Assembly: GCA_003671255.1 (NCBI GenBank)
Contig: QWPF01000022.1
Span: forward strand, 1-32,202
Origin: Planctomycetota bacterium
GTDB lineage: Bacteria > Planctomycetota > Planctomycetia > Gemmatales > Gemmataceae
DNA: 32,202 nt
Reading direction: 5' to 3'
The notes under the pieces were generated by a model, which was given only the letters and a program-made list of their open reading frames with translations, did not search any database and was not told the DNA's origin. Below, one piece after another: positions 24,031 to 32,202 of the stretch. The stretch's first letter is position 1; the number at the start of each line of letters is the position of its first letter. The translations under genes and the position numbers were made by a program.

Positions 24031-24945
24031 TTAGGAACCCGCAGGGATGCGTACTTTTTCTGCAGAGGGCAGATTAAGTTTCAGGATGTGGTTTTGTAAT
24101 TCAGATTCAGGAAGTTGAATGACTTCAATCAGTTTTTCGCGCAGGCTACCGGGGCTTGGGTTTTCCCTAAGGGTTTGCATGAAAGCAAGCAGTACCTTTT
24201 TATTTTCTGGAGTTGAATGCAAGAAGTAATGCACCCATGCCCACGATTCGCGGTATTCCGCTCGATTCATTTTGCCCACTTCGTCCATGAGTTCAAGCCT
24301 GATTAAATCGGGCTTAAAATCATTGTTGAGATCTTTTCTTAAATGTTCAACATGCTGGCGGTTGATCCCTTTTTTATCAGGGGGCAATTCGTAATATTCA
24401 GCAAGGCCTTCATCAAGCCATAATGGAACATCTTTTAACACGCTATGAAGCAAGGCGTGCGTGAGTTCATGCCTTAAATCCTGAGCAACGCGTTCGCCCC
24501 AATAGGTGTAAATAAGTAAGTCTTCGGATCTGCCAACGCCTCGGGTCTGGGCGACAAAGAAGGCCCTTCGCGATGGTAGTTTGGGATATTTTGAAACCAT
24601 GAATTTGTCGTACTTTTCCCGATCTTCGAACAGGTAAACTTGAATCATGGTCGAGGATTCAGGCAGTTTTAAATCGCCATATACTTGATCACGAAGCTTG
24701 GCGAGTTCATCGAAAAGGGGAAGGTCTTTTTTGATTTCAAAGTCGCTGAGAAACACATAGGGTGCAACTCGGATCAGGAATTTTCCCGGCAAAACTGGAA
24801 CAGCCAAAAGGTTGGCCTCAGCGGTATCTTTTCCCGGTTGATTGGGATTGAAATTAAAGGTGGAGCAACCACTTGAAATGATGATGGCGAACAGGAGTAT
24901 GCTAAACAACCTTGCAAAAATCAACTTTTCGAACCCTTTTCGCAA
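24031..24945 (-). CDS. Predicted lipoprotein metalloprotease-like protein (HExxH)
   Basis: 304 residues. Signal peptide with lipobox ISSG-Cys27, so a membrane-anchored lipoprotein. Contains H159-E-L-T-H163 followed by PLWLDEGLAEYYE (Glu179 or Glu183 as third zinc ligand), the gluzincin-like arrangement seen in planctomycete DUF1570-type proteins. Upstream part (about 45-150) is of unknown fold. Start is TTG 24945 with GAGAGA about 9 nt upstream; a second in-frame TTG seven codons later is possible. Whether it is an active peptidase is unknown, since the motif could bind zinc without known activity. Lies 73 nt upstream of coaB on the same strand. Confidence 0.78.
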   Translation of the reverse strand: MRKGFEKLIFARLFSILLFAIIISSGCSTFNFNPNQPGKDTAEANLLAVPVLPGKFLIRVAPYVFLSDFEIKKDLPLFDELAKLRDQVYGDLKLPESSTMIQVYLFEDREKYDKFMVSKYPKLPSRRAFFVAQTRGVGRSEDLLIYTYWGERVAQDLRHELTHALLHSVLKDVPLWLDEGLAEYYELPPDKKGINRQHVEHLRKDLNNDFKPDLIRLELMDEVGKMNRAEYRESWAWVHYFLHSTPENKKVLLAFMQTLRENPSPGSLREKLIEVIQLPESELQNHILKLNLPSAEKVRIPAGS

Positions 24946-25021
24946 AAGGAAATCTCTCTTCAGTGGGGAGGAAGCATAGGCAGGAATTGACTTTAAATCA
25001 AGGCTAGTCGGTGTGGAAAAG

Positions 25022-26749
25022 TCAAGCGAGTGGTCTACCTGACTTCTGGTTTTTAGCTATCTTAAAGCCTGTGAGTTTGCCTATTTTGCGCCACCAAGCT
25101 TTCCATGTAAAAGGCCCTTCCATCCCCCATTTTAAGTACTGCCTTAGAAAGCGCAGTTTCTCTGTATTGCTGATCTGTTTAGAATTAACAAAGCTCGAGT
25201 TTAATCGGGCTAGGTTCTGCGCCTTTCTATCATCAGGAAGATGGGTGTGAGTGCGTACCCCAACAAGATCCACTAACCAAATCTTGACATCTCCCCCGCT
25301 TTCAGAAACCATGAGATTGGGGGATTTTAAGTCGCGGTGCGAAACCGCAAGATCGTGCATTTTTCTTATCAAATGGGCCACTTTTTCAACAAGAACCCTT
25401 AGCACTTGAGTTTTTAACGGCTCATCAAGCAGGTCAATTTTTAAAAGATACTTGGGCAGATCCAACGCATCTGGTATTTCTTCGGTGATTATCACCCCGT
25501 CCACTTTTAATCCCAAAGTATGCGTGTGCCACATCGCAAGAGGCCTTGGCGTTGGCAGTTGTCTGATGATCAGAGCGTGGCCCATGGTCCAAGATCTAGA
25601 GGCGCCATCCGGTCTGAATAATGCAAGCAACGGGTCAAGCATTTTGGTTGCAAATATTTTCTTGTAAATGAGCTTTCTTTCGATTGCGCCATCGTTCATC
25701 GTTAAGGAAATTACCTCAGAGCTTTTGGATTTTTTGAGGATCTTTAAGTGCGGGGTATTCCCAGATTCGGTTTGAAGATTGACAAGATCGTTGAGGCAGT
25801 CTTTGCCTAGGTCTGAAACATGATGACCTTGAATGGTGTTGCGATGAAATTTTTTGAATCTGCGGTTGTTTCCCATGCAACGAAGATCAAAGCTGGACCA
25901 AAGCTTCATGTTGGCATTTGATTCCAAAGCCTTCATGATGACGATCTGTTTTTTTAGCCAGTATTTGTCATGAAAAGCGAATGCGTTAGCTCCTTCAAAT
26001 TCGATTACCTCTTTCGTGTAGTAGTCCCAAAGTCGCATCCGATCAGCGAGGCTGGCATGCAAAGCTGCCCACCTATCAAGCATTGCAAGATTTTCCAACC
26101 TGATTTCCCAAGGCACGCTGGTGCTATGGATTCTCACAGGGTGCAAATCCAGCATGATGATTCTTGAGGGCTTTTGTTGTTGAGTTTCAACCATGAGGTT
26201 GCCAGGGTGTAAATCCGTATGGACGACTCCCTTTCGGTGCAGCGCTGCAAGAAAAATTGCAAGTGCTTTGATCAGATTATGCCGATGATCCCATGACTCT
26301 TCCCAACTCTGGTTTTGCAAGGCTTCCCAATAATCGTTTAGAGGTATGGCGTTTTCAATCGTATGGGAGATGATGAAACTATCAGGGATAAAGCCTGAAG
26401 ATGAGCCAAAAGCCAAAGGCGCAATAGTAGGGATTCCCAGTGCCAATAAATCTAAAGCCATCTTAAATTCGTTCTTTGCCTTAGTCGTACGGAAGCACTC
26501 CCTAAGAAAAGCCCTTGGGCCCGAGATGCGATTGTGTTTCAGATGAATATCAAATTCGGAGAGTGGAATTTGGTAGACCGATCTGTGCACTCCACTTTTG
26601 ATGGTCTTGACTATATTTGCATCAAGCCATTGGGGGAAACGAAGTACACCTTCACAAAACAAAGCTTCTCTGATGATTTTGCAATCTGCAACTTCAGGGG
26701 CAAGAATCCATTTCACATGGGCCACCGTGTCGGCGGTTGAGTTTGTCAT
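25022..26749 (-). CDS. Tandem lipopolysaccharide-kinase-like protein (two InaA/WaaP/KdkA-type domains)
   Basis: 575 residues, no signal peptide. Two protein-kinase-like domains of the lipopolysaccharide kinase type. Domain 1 (about 30-270): Lys71, helix Glu near 94, catalytic H177-T-D179-L-H-P-G-N184 and Asp201 (MLDLHP). Domain 2 (about 300-560): KK363-364, SRSWTMGHALI...TPRPLAM, catalytic H471-R-D473 with N478 and Asp494 (LVDLVG). Both keep the catalytic Asp, Asn and metal-binding Asp. Probable role: phosphorylation of a heptose or Kdo residue of an envelope glycan, inferred from family and from the adjacent glycosyltransferase. Start ATG 26749 with AGGG 7 nt upstream; GTG 26752 is the alternative. 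The glycosyltransferase stop is 4 nt upstream, so the two are co-translated. Confidence 0.85.
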   Translation of the reverse strand: MTNSTADTVAHVKWILAPEVADCKIIREALFCEGVLRFPQWLDANIVKTIKSGVHRSVYQIPLSEFDIHLKHNRISGPRAFLRECFRTTKAKNEFKMALDLLALGIPTIAPLAFGSSSGFIPDSFIISHTIENAIPLNDYWEALQNQSWEESWDHRHNLIKALAIFLAALHRKGVVHTDLHPGNLMVETQQQKPSRIIMLDLHPVRIHSTSVPWEIRLENLAMLDRWAALHASLADRMRLWDYYTKEVIEFEGANAFAFHDKYWLKKQIVIMKALESNANMKLWSSFDLRCMGNNRRFKKFHRNTIQGHHVSDLGKDCLNDLVNLQTESGNTPHLKILKKSKSSEVISLTMNDGAIERKLIYKKIFATKMLDPLLALFRPDGASRSWTMGHALIIRQLPTPRPLAMWHTHTLGLKVDGVIITEEIPDALDLPKYLLKIDLLDEPLKTQVLRVLVEKVAHLIRKMHDLAVSHRDLKSPNLMVSESGGDVKIWLVDLVGVRTHTHLPDDRKAQNLARLNSSFVNSKQISNTEKLRFLRQYLKWGMEGPFTWKAWWRKIGKLTGFKIAKNQKSGRPLA

Positions 26750-26753
26750 CACC

Positions 26754-27767
26754 CTACCCTGCCTGAAGTTTTTGATGAGTAAGAGTATTCAACAAGGTGA
26801 CCCAATGGGTTGCATTTGCATTGACACTATAAAGCGAGTCAACGATTTCCCGCCCCCTACTTCCCATTGCTTTTTGCTGCTCTTTGTTTTTGTAAAGAAG
26901 CGCTATGGCATTGGCCCAATCTTCGTAAGTGGTTGCAAGAAATCCGTTGTGCCCATGCCTTATGATTTCACTATGAACCCCAACAGGGTTGGCGATCACG
27001 GGCAAGCCTGCAGCCATGTATTGCAAAAGTTTTAAACCACACTTACCTCTGCTCCAGCGGTCATCGGGCATGAAGCAGATGCCTAGATCTGCAGCGCTGA
27101 TTTCTGCAACTTCGTTGCTTTCTTGCCATTGCACGGGAGAAACCTTGAGATGATCAAAGGTTGGAAAAGAATCGCAAATAATTTTAAGTGAGAGGTTGGG
27201 AAAGGTTTTTCCGAGTTCTTCTAGAATGGGGCGAATGATTTCAAGCGATTGAAGGGTGCTTTTAGATCCTATCCAGACCATTTTGAGGGAATCGCTCAAG
27301 GTACCAGCAGGCGCATTTTGATATTTTGAAGTTTCAATCACCGTCGGAATGACAAATACTTTTGCAGCGCCTGCATAGTGGGTTGCGGAGTCGGCAAGAA
27401 ATCGATTGCCTGCAACCATGGCGTCTGCGGCTTTGGATATTGCGATGAATCTTGCAAGTTTGGAGCGATCATCCAAGCCTTTTTTGGAGTAGGAATCGCG
27501 TAAAAAGATAGCATCATCGAAGTCGAATATCAAATGTTTGCAGCTTCGCCTGATAAGCCAAGTCATCCAAGCAGGGGGTAATTTGCGTTGTAAGATTACG
27601 GTTTTGTTTTGAAGTTTTGCAGCGAGGCTTAGTAAGCCTAACAGGGATTTGGGCCATGTGAGATATCGCAATGTATAGCCCGATTTTCCGAAGTGCTCTT
27701 TGTAGGCACTTAATCGGTAGCGGGTGCAGACATGCTCTTCAGATTCCACCAGTGCAACGATTTCCAA
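26754..27767 (-). CDS. GT4-like glycosyltransferase
   Basis: 337 residues, cytoplasmic or membrane-peripheral. Retaining GT-B glycosyltransferase: N-terminal IVALVESEEHVCTRYRL, an LIFDFDDAIF strand, the C-terminal donor-binding domain with VWIGSKSTLQSLEII, SAADLGICFMPDD and GLKLLQYMAAGLPVIANPVGVHSEII, the classical GT4 motif region (the usual E-x7-E is modified: Gln-Tyr in place of the first Glu-Tyr). Start: I prefer TTG 27767, since GGAGGG lies 4-5 nt upstream and the protein then begins MEIVALVE; the in-frame ATG at 27779 lacks a binding site and overlaps the ribosome binding site. smpB ends 24 nt upstream. Acceptor likely an envelope glycan because of the downstream kinase gene. Confidence 0.88.
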   Translation of the reverse strand: MEIVALVESEEHVCTRYRLSAYKEHFGKSGYTLRYLTWPKSLLGLLSLAAKLQNKTVILQRKLPPAWMTWLIRRSCKHLIFDFDDAIFLRDSYSKKGLDDRSKLARFIAISKAADAMVAGNRFLADSATHYAGAAKVFVIPTVIETSKYQNAPAGTLSDSLKMVWIGSKSTLQSLEIIRPILEELGKTFPNLSLKIICDSFPTFDHLKVSPVQWQESNEVAEISAADLGICFMPDDRWSRGKCGLKLLQYMAAGLPVIANPVGVHSEIIRHGHNGFLATTYEDWANAIALLYKNKEQQKAMGSRGREIVDSLYSVNANATHWVTLLNTLTHQKLQAG

Positions 27768-27771
27768 AAAG

Positions 27772-27778
27772 CCCTCCA
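27772..27778 (-). promoter_or_regulatory. Ribosome binding site deciding TTG start of GT4 gene
   Basis: Minus-strand GGAGGGC followed by TTT and then TTG 27767. It overlaps the ATG at 27779, which is therefore unlikely to be the start. Confidence 0.55.
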
Positions 27779-27791
27779 TGGCGATTGGGTT

Positions 27792-28277
27792 TTAAAGCTT
27801 CCGCCTTTTAGACATTTCCCTGCCTATTTCTCGCTTGGCTTCGTTTTTCTTTTGAGCCTGCCTCTTATCCTGAAGCTTCTTTCCTTTGCCTATCGCAATT
27901 TCAACCTTGGCTTTACCTTCTTTGAAGTACATCTTGGTGGGGATCAGGGTAAGGCCGCGCTGCTCGGATTTTTCTGCAAACTTGGCGATCTCGTTCTTGT
28001 GCAAAAGAAGTTTACGCGCCCGCTTGGGTTCGTGATTTAACTGGTTGGCCATCGTATATTCTGGGATATCGCAACCGTAAAGCCAGATTTCCCCTTTTAA
28101 AATACGCGCATAGGCACCGTCCAAATTCGCCTGACCGGTTCTTAAACTTTTAACTTCACTTCCTCTCAACATGATGCCACATTCCAAACGCTCTTCCAAT
28201 TCGTATTCGAACGAAGCCTTGCGGTTTTGGCAGATGTTGATGTACTCGGGGCCTTCTGATTTCTTTCTGTCCGCCAT
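27792..28277 (-). CDS. smpB: SsrA-binding protein SmpB
   Basis: 161 residues, small basic RNA-binding protein that delivers tmRNA to stalled ribosomes in trans-translation. Sequence is SmpB-like throughout: INICQNRKASFEYELEERLECG, LRGSEVKSLRTGQANLDGAYA, HEPKRARKLLLHKNEI, GLTLIPTKMYFKEGKAKVEIA and the basic tail GKKLQDKRQ..KKNEAKREIGREMSKRRKL. Start chosen as ATG 28277 because the residue run before it in the open frame is unrelated to SmpB; GGGG about 12 nt upstream is the only ribosome-binding-like sequence. 88 nt separate it from purF upstream; the GT4 gene follows at 24 nt. No ssrA gene is recognisable nearby. Confidence 0.96.
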   Translation of the reverse strand: MADRKKSEGPEYINICQNRKASFEYELEERLECGIMLRGSEVKSLRTGQANLDGAYARILKGEIWLYGCDIPEYTMANQLNHEPKRARKLLLHKNEIAKFAEKSEQRGLTLIPTKMYFKEGKAKVEIAIGKGKKLQDKRQAQKKNEAKREIGREMSKRRKL

Positions 28278-28365
28278 TGAATTAACAAAGCCCCTAATAG
28301 AAAACCCTAGAAAAAAGTATTCTAACAAGCGGGCCCCTTTTTGGGAACGCTAGAATCTGGGAATA

Positions 28366-29949
28366 TCAAGACTTTGAAGGTAGCTCGTAGGTTCTACCCC
28401 CAGCGGTTGTGGATTTCAAATTCACGGAGAGTTGATATAGTTGTTCCCCGGTTTTTGTAGGGTATTTCCCGTTGATGCAGGCCTGGCATAGCTGCGATTC
28501 ATCAAGCCCTATACTTCTAGATATATCCTCATAGGGGAGATATCTTAAACTGTCTGCGCCCAGTTCTTTTGCCATGTCGTCTTGTATCTGGGTGCTGATA
28601 GGGTTGCCTTTTAAGAACCTAGGCGCGAACAACTCTTTTACGGTGGACATATCGATGCCATAAAAGCACGGGGCAATAATGGGCGGGCACGCCACTCGAA
28701 CATGAATCTCTTTCGCTTGGCCGCGGGTTTTCATGTCTGCAAGCAGCACCTTCATCGTGGTGCTTCTTACAATGGTATCTTCAATAAGCAGCACTCTTTT
28801 TCCTGCGATGACTTCTTTTAAGGGTGTGTATTTAAGTTGCACTCTTTCAGCGCGGTTTTGCCCTTCGATGAAAGTACGACCCACATAGCGATTGCGCATC
28901 AAACCTTCTACCGAAGGAAGGCCAAGTTCATGAGCCATTGCATCTGCAGCAGCCTTGCCTGTGTCGGGCACGGGCACTATCACCGTATCCTTATCTAGGG
29001 GCACGATGTTTAAAAGTCGTTCCTGTGCTGCAAGCCTTTGCCCCAGCGATGCCCGTGCAAGATAAACGCTGCGGTCATCAAGATTACTTGCAACATTGGC
29101 GAAGTATATCCATTCGAAGAAACAATGGGTGGTTGCGCGCTTCGGGGCAAACCTTGCCTGCCGCATTTTTCCATCCTGAATTACGATCATTTCGCCAGGG
29201 GGAAGCGAGCGCACATCTTTAAACCCAAGGTTTAATAATGCCACGCTTTCACTTGCCGCTGCAAACATTGGACCATCTTGCGCCACGCATAACGGCCTAA
29301 ACCCGTTGGGGTCGCGCAGTACCACCATGTCGCCCATCGCATTTAAAAACACAATATTATAGGCACCATCAAACTTGCTGCAAAGCTTCGAGAAAACCTC
29401 TACAAGATCGGGGGCCTTATCCACATGATTGCTTAATTCATGGCTGAGGTAATGCATGATTACCTCGGTGTCTGTATCGCGGGTGAGGTGGTAATCAGTC
29501 TGGCTTAAAAGTTCTTCTCGAAGCTGAGTGTAATTTGCAAGTTGGCCGTTGAAGGCAAAGCTAAACCATTTCCATCTGCAACCGTGATGTCTTTCGAAAG
29601 GCTGGGCGTAACTTTTATCGTTTGCGCCGCAGGTTGCATAACGGGTGTGGCCAATCGCAGCCATGCCCGCATATTCTTTCATCAAGGCTTCGTATCGATC
29701 TTGATGGCTTAATCTAAAAGCCTCGATGACGGTGCCGATTTGTCTGTGGGTATCAAGTATTTTTTGCCTGCGTGGGTGGAAGGTGCTCATGCCCGCTGCC
29801 AACTGCCCGCGGTTTTGCAAATCCAGCAACATCCTAGGCATTAATCTGGATACTTGATCAGGCCCTGCAAGAGGTACTAATTTTGAAGTCGGTAATTCAG
29901 GGAGATGATAGATCGCTGCTATGCCACACTCGTGTTGAAGTTCGTCCAT
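28366..29949 (-). CDS. purF: Amidophosphoribosyltransferase (PurF), Fe-S cluster type
   Basis: 527 residues; first committed step of purine synthesis, PRPP plus glutamine to phosphoribosylamine. N-terminal glutaminase (Ntn hydrolase): nucleophile Cys8 after a 7-residue propeptide ([13 protein letters not shown]), with GHTRYAT and [10 protein letters not shown]. The phosphoribosyltransferase half has the PRPP loop [13 protein letters not shown] (about 386-398). Four cysteines (276, 428, 488, 491, the last two in [12 protein letters not shown]) sit where the 4Fe-4S ligands of the Bacillus subtilis enzyme lie, so an oxygen-sensitive cluster is likely. The propeptide also fits the Bacillus-type class rather than the E. 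coli type. Transcribed from a good promoter at 30016-30044. smpB lies 88 nt downstream. Confidence 0.96.
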   Translation of the reverse strand: MDELQHECGIAAIYHLPELPTSKLVPLAGPDQVSRLMPRMLLDLQNRGQLAAGMSTFHPRRQKILDTHRQIGTVIEAFRLSHQDRYEALMKEYAGMAAIGHTRYATCGANDKSYAQPFERHHGCRWKWFSFAFNGQLANYTQLREELLSQTDYHLTRDTDTEVIMHYLSHELSNHVDKAPDLVEVFSKLCSKFDGAYNIVFLNAMGDMVVLRDPNGFRPLCVAQDGPMFAAASESVALLNLGFKDVRSLPPGEMIVIQDGKMRQARFAPKRATTHCFFEWIYFANVASNLDDRSVYLARASLGQRLAAQERLLNIVPLDKDTVIVPVPDTGKAAADAMAHELGLPSVEGLMRNRYVGRTFIEGQNRAERVQLKYTPLKEVIAGKRVLLIEDTIVRSTTMKVLLADMKTRGQAKEIHVRVACPPIIAPCFYGIDMSTVKELFAPRFLKGNPISTQIQDDMAKELGADSLRYLPYEDISRSIGLDESQLCQACINGKYPTKTGEQLYQLSVNLKSTTAGGRTYELPSKS

Positions 29950-30316
29950 AGAATTCTTTAGGCCTGCTTGCCAATCGGAGTTGTAAGTTCATGACTGCAC
30001 CAATCATGTTTCCTTATTCTAGATTACGAAGTGCGGGCACTCAAAAGAATTCATTGTCATTATTTTTGATAGTTTCTTGAAACTCTTTTTCCTTGCACCA
30101 TTCTCCAAAACACTAAAAAAGATGAGAAAAAGATCGTTGTTAAAATGGGGGTTATAGCTCTAAGTGTCTGTAAGGTTTGTGCTTGTGGTTCATTTACTTA
30201 AGCACCACCCACAAAGTTTCTCACTTTTACCATTTTTTGTTCTGTTATTTGCCGATTTCTAATGGTATGCTTGCGTATATAACTTTCCTAACCGCTCCCC
30301 TAAACGGAGTCCCGCC
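29950..30316. other. Divergent intergenic region, purF to DUF1501
   Basis: 367 nt holding the purF promoter (30016-30044). Between about 30050 and 30170 I see nothing distinctive. At 30176-30215 TTTGTG-ctt-GTGG pairs with CCAC-c-CACAAA over a 16-nt loop, a possible regulatory hairpin or operator in front of the DUF1501 gene. The DUF1501 promoter is not clear; TGGTATGCT near 30260 resembles an extended -10 but has no -35. No tRNA or ORF with a binding site. Confidence 0.4.
30016..30044 (-). promoter_or_regulatory. purF: Sigma70-type promoter of purF
   Basis: Minus strand: TTGAGT (30039-30044), 17-nt spacer, TAGAAT (30016-30021). Predicted leader of roughly 60 nt before the purF ATG at 29949. 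Both hexamers are near consensus and the spacing is optimal. Confidence 0.55.
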
Positions 30317-31702
30317 ATGTTTCGAGTCGATGCTGGAAATTCCCAAAAAGGTTATTGTGATGGTGTTAACCGCCGTAGCTTCCTCCAACTTGGTATTGCA
30401 GGCATGGCTTCCGCTGGCTTAGCAGACATTTATAAAGCGAAAGCAGCCTCTAACGCAGAAGGCATCGCCTCCAAAGATACTTCAGTGATTCTTATTTGGC
30501 TCGATGGTGGCCCCGGCCATATGGATATGTACGATATGAAGCCCGATGCCCCGGTAGAATACCGAGGTTTGTGGAAACCCATCCGTTCTAAAGTTCCAGG
30601 CTTTGATGTTACCGAACTTTATCCCAAACAAGCCATGGTCACCGATAAGTTTTCTATGGTTCGCTCGCTTTACCATAATACAGGCGATCACTTCGCGGGC
30701 GGGCATCGCATGCTTACCGCCAAGGATATGGGCGTAAGTGGTGCGAATAACATGCAGAAGTTTCCCGGGATTGGTGCCATTACCAATCGCGAAGTTGGAG
30801 CCAGAAAGCCCGGTATGCCAGGCTATGTTGGTTTGCCCTATGCTGCTAGTATTGGCCTAAATCCAGGCTATTTTGGTGGCCATATGCTTGGTGTTCAGCA
30901 TGATCCGTTTGCTTCGGGTGGCGACCCCAACGCTGCTAACTTCCAAGTTAAAAACCTTCACCTTGCAACTGGCCTTTCCATCGATCGCCTTGAAGATCGT
31001 AAAAGTCTTAGTTCCAGCTTTGATGCAATGAACAAGACTCTTGAAACTTCCAAAACCTTGGACGCCATGGACCGCTTTAACAAGCAAGCATTTGAATTTG
31101 TCAGCGGCGCCTCTGCTAGGCAGGCGTTTGATATTTCACGCGAAGACCCAAAGTTGCGTGATCGCTATGGCAGAAATACTTATGGCCAAAGTACTCTTCT
31201 TGCACGCAGACTTGTAGAAGCTGGTTCTACTTTTGTGACCGTTCATCTGGGTGGCTGGGATCATCACTGGGATCTCAAAGCTGGTTATGAAACTTATCTG
31301 CCCAAGGTTGATGCCTTGGTTAGCACCCTTTTCATCGATCTTGAAGAACGAGGGTTACTCGATTCCACACTTGTAGTTCTCTGTGGCGAGTTTGGTCGAA
31401 CCCCGAAAATGAACGATGGTGGCAACGGTGGCCCAGCTGGCAGCAAAGGCACTCCAGGCCGTGATCACTGGGGCAATTCCATGTTTTGTCTCATGGGTGG
31501 TGGTGGTATTAAAGGTGGGCGTATCATTGGTTCTACCGATAAGCTAGGCACAGCTCCCAATAGCCGACCTGTTACCCCAAGCAATATTCATGCAACCATT
31601 TATCAGGTTCTTGGCATGGATCCCAAGCTTCATCTGCTTGATCCAAGTGGCAGGCCTACTCCCGTGCTGGATGATCCAACTCCAATTCATGAGCTGTTTT
31701 AA
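30317..31702 (+). CDS. DUF1501 family protein, Tat-type signal
   Basis: 461 residues. Tat-type signal (VNRRSFLQLGIAGMASAG). The mature protein is a DUF1501 member, a family related to alkaline phosphatase/sulfatase-like folds and very abundant in planctomycetes: VILIWLDGGPGHMDMYD near the N-terminus, SLYHNTGDHFAGGHRMLT, VHLGGWDHHWD, LVVLCGEFGRTPKMN, GRDHWGNSMFCLMGGGGIKGGRIIGSTD and the C-terminal VTPSNIHATIYQVLGMDP. Histidine and aspartate motifs suggest a metal site; catalytic activity has not been established. Start ATG 30317 has GGAG 8-9 nt upstream. The usual DUF1549/DUF1553 cytochrome-type partner is not upstream here. Ends before a strong terminator. Confidence 0.95.
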   Translation: MFRVDAGNSQKGYCDGVNRRSFLQLGIAGMASAGLADIYKAKAASNAEGIASKDTSVILIWLDGGPGHMDMYDMKPDAPVEYRGLWKPIRSKVPGFDVTELYPKQAMVTDKFSMVRSLYHNTGDHFAGGHRMLTAKDMGVSGANNMQKFPGIGAITNREVGARKPGMPGYVGLPYAASIGLNPGYFGGHMLGVQHDPFASGGDPNAANFQVKNLHLATGLSIDRLEDRKSLSSSFDAMNKTLETSKTLDAMDRFNKQAFEFVSGASARQAFDISREDPKLRDRYGRNTYGQSTLLARRLVEAGSTFVTVHLGGWDHHWDLKAGYETYLPKVDALVSTLFIDLEERGLLDSTLVVLCGEFGRTPKMNDGGNGGPAGSKGTPGRDHWGNSMFCLMGGGGIKGGRIIGSTDKLGTAPNSRPVTPSNIHATIYQVLGMDPKLHLLDPSGRPTPVLDDPTPIHELF

Positions 31703-31719
31703 GCGCAAACTATCAAAGC

Positions 31720-31751
31720 AAAAAGCCAGCACTTTAAAATGCTGGCTTTTT
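31720..31751. terminator. Bidirectional intrinsic terminator between convergent DUF1501 genes
   Basis: Perfect stem AAAAAGCCAGCA / TGCTGGCTTTTT around an 8-nt loop. The T-run on the right ends rightward transcription of the first DUF1501 gene; the A-run on the left serves as the T-run for the leftward gene. It lies 18 nt past the rightward stop and 28 nt before the leftward stop. Confidence 0.92.
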
Positions 31752-31778
31752 TTGTTTCATCAACTTACATCAAAGAAG

Positions 31779-32202
31779 TTAGATCAACTCAGAAATCGGG
31801 TCGCCACCCGTTAGCATTGGCATTGGTCTGCCCGAATGATCATTGAATGCAATGTTCTTGTAATCAACGCCTAGGTGGTTAAACATGGTGGCCCAAAGAT
31901 CGTTAGGGCTAAGAGGTCTATCTTTGGGGTGTTCACCCTTCTGGTTGGTAGAACCTACAATCTGGCCCATTTTCAATCCACCACCGGAAACAAGCACCGA
32001 CATCGCTTGTGGCCAATGATCGCGACCTGGTTGTTTCACTCCTGTTTGAGTGCCAACGGAATAGCTGATCCTAGGAGTACGGCCAAACTCACCCGTCACA
32101 ATCAGGAGAACTTTTTTATCAAGGCCCCTATCGTAAAGAGCATTGATCAGCGGTGTGATTGATTGATCATACATGGGGAAGCGCCAGCGGGCATCACTAA
32201 AA
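31779..32202 (-). CDS. DUF1501 family protein, C-terminal part, 5' end outside window
   Basis: The frame is open to the right edge (FSDARWRFPMYDQSITPL...), so the internal ATG at 32174 is not the start. About 140 residues of the C-terminal part are present. Diagnostic DUF1501 motifs: LLIVTGEFGRTPRI, GRDHWPQAMSVLVSGGGLKMGQIVGSTN and LSPNDLWATMFNHLGVD, matching the corresponding parts of the neighbouring DUF1501 protein at clear but low identity. It is therefore a diverged paralogue lying head to head at the 3' ends, sharing one terminator. Probably a Tat-exported protein like its neighbour, but the N-terminus is not visible. Confidence 0.9.
   Translation of the reverse strand, partial: FSDARWRFPMYDQSITPLINALYDRGLDKKVLLIVTGEFGRTPRISYSVGTQTGVKQPGRDHWPQAMSVLVSGGGLKMGQIVGSTNQKGEHPKDRPLSPNDLWATMFNHLGVDYKNIAFNDHSGRPMPMLTGGDPISELI

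Noticed and set aside
28278-28365. tmRNA (ssrA) gene next to smpB
   Set aside because: The gap is only 88 nt and shows no tRNA-like ends or tag frame.

Overview
The window looks like a chromosomal segment of a planctomycete with modest GC content (roughly mid-40s percent by eye). Pointers to this are two DUF1501 proteins (one with an RR signal), a Tat-type sugar isomerase/epimerase-like protein, an SMP-30-like secreted protein, a VIT/VWA protein, an ECF sigma/anti-sigma pair and many secreted proteins of unknown role. No phage, IS transposase, CRISPR array, rRNA or tRNA was seen. The assignment rests on gene content only.

Layout. 1-1943 (-): 5' two thirds of uvrA, running off the left edge. 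2159-4041 (+): ECF sigma factor and membrane anti-sigma factor, overlapping by 4 nt. 4038-4808 (-): secreted alpha/beta hydrolase-like protein. 5063-7450 (+): large secreted VIT/VWA protein, followed by a strong intrinsic terminator. 7572-9425 (+): Tat-type TIM-barrel protein and a ferredoxin-NADP reductase-like flavoenzyme. 9422-10735 (-): GT87-like membrane mannosyltransferase. 10912-11907 (+): accA behind a good sigma70-type promoter, then a long imperfect inverted repeat. 12209-15039 (+): Gfo/Idh/MocA oxidoreductase and class III aminotransferase.

15071-20636 (+) is the most interesting stretch: a zinc/manganese-type ABC permease whose N-terminus appears split by a one-base frameshift, a YraQ/DUF318 permease, a TIGR03943-type membrane protein with a loop of 21 histidines, and two tandem, diverged secreted paralogues that both carry Cys24-x-x-Cys27 after the signal peptide. 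I read this as a candidate metal-handling locus with undescribed secreted components.

20646-29949 (-) is a long leftward block: PD40-like beta-propeller protein, SMP-30-like protein, separate coaC and coaB genes (order coaB-coaC), a HExxH lipoprotein, a protein with two lipopolysaccharide-kinase-like domains, a GT4 glycosyltransferase, smpB and an Fe-S type purF. The kinase, glycosyltransferase and smpB are packed as one probable transcription unit. 30317-31702 (+) and 31779-end (-) are two convergent DUF1501 proteins separated by a bidirectional terminator.

Housekeeping functions (nucleotide excision repair, fatty acid synthesis, CoA and purine synthesis, trans-translation) are thus mixed with envelope and secreted proteins. 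Functional links between neighbours are inferences unless genes overlap or are tightly spaced.
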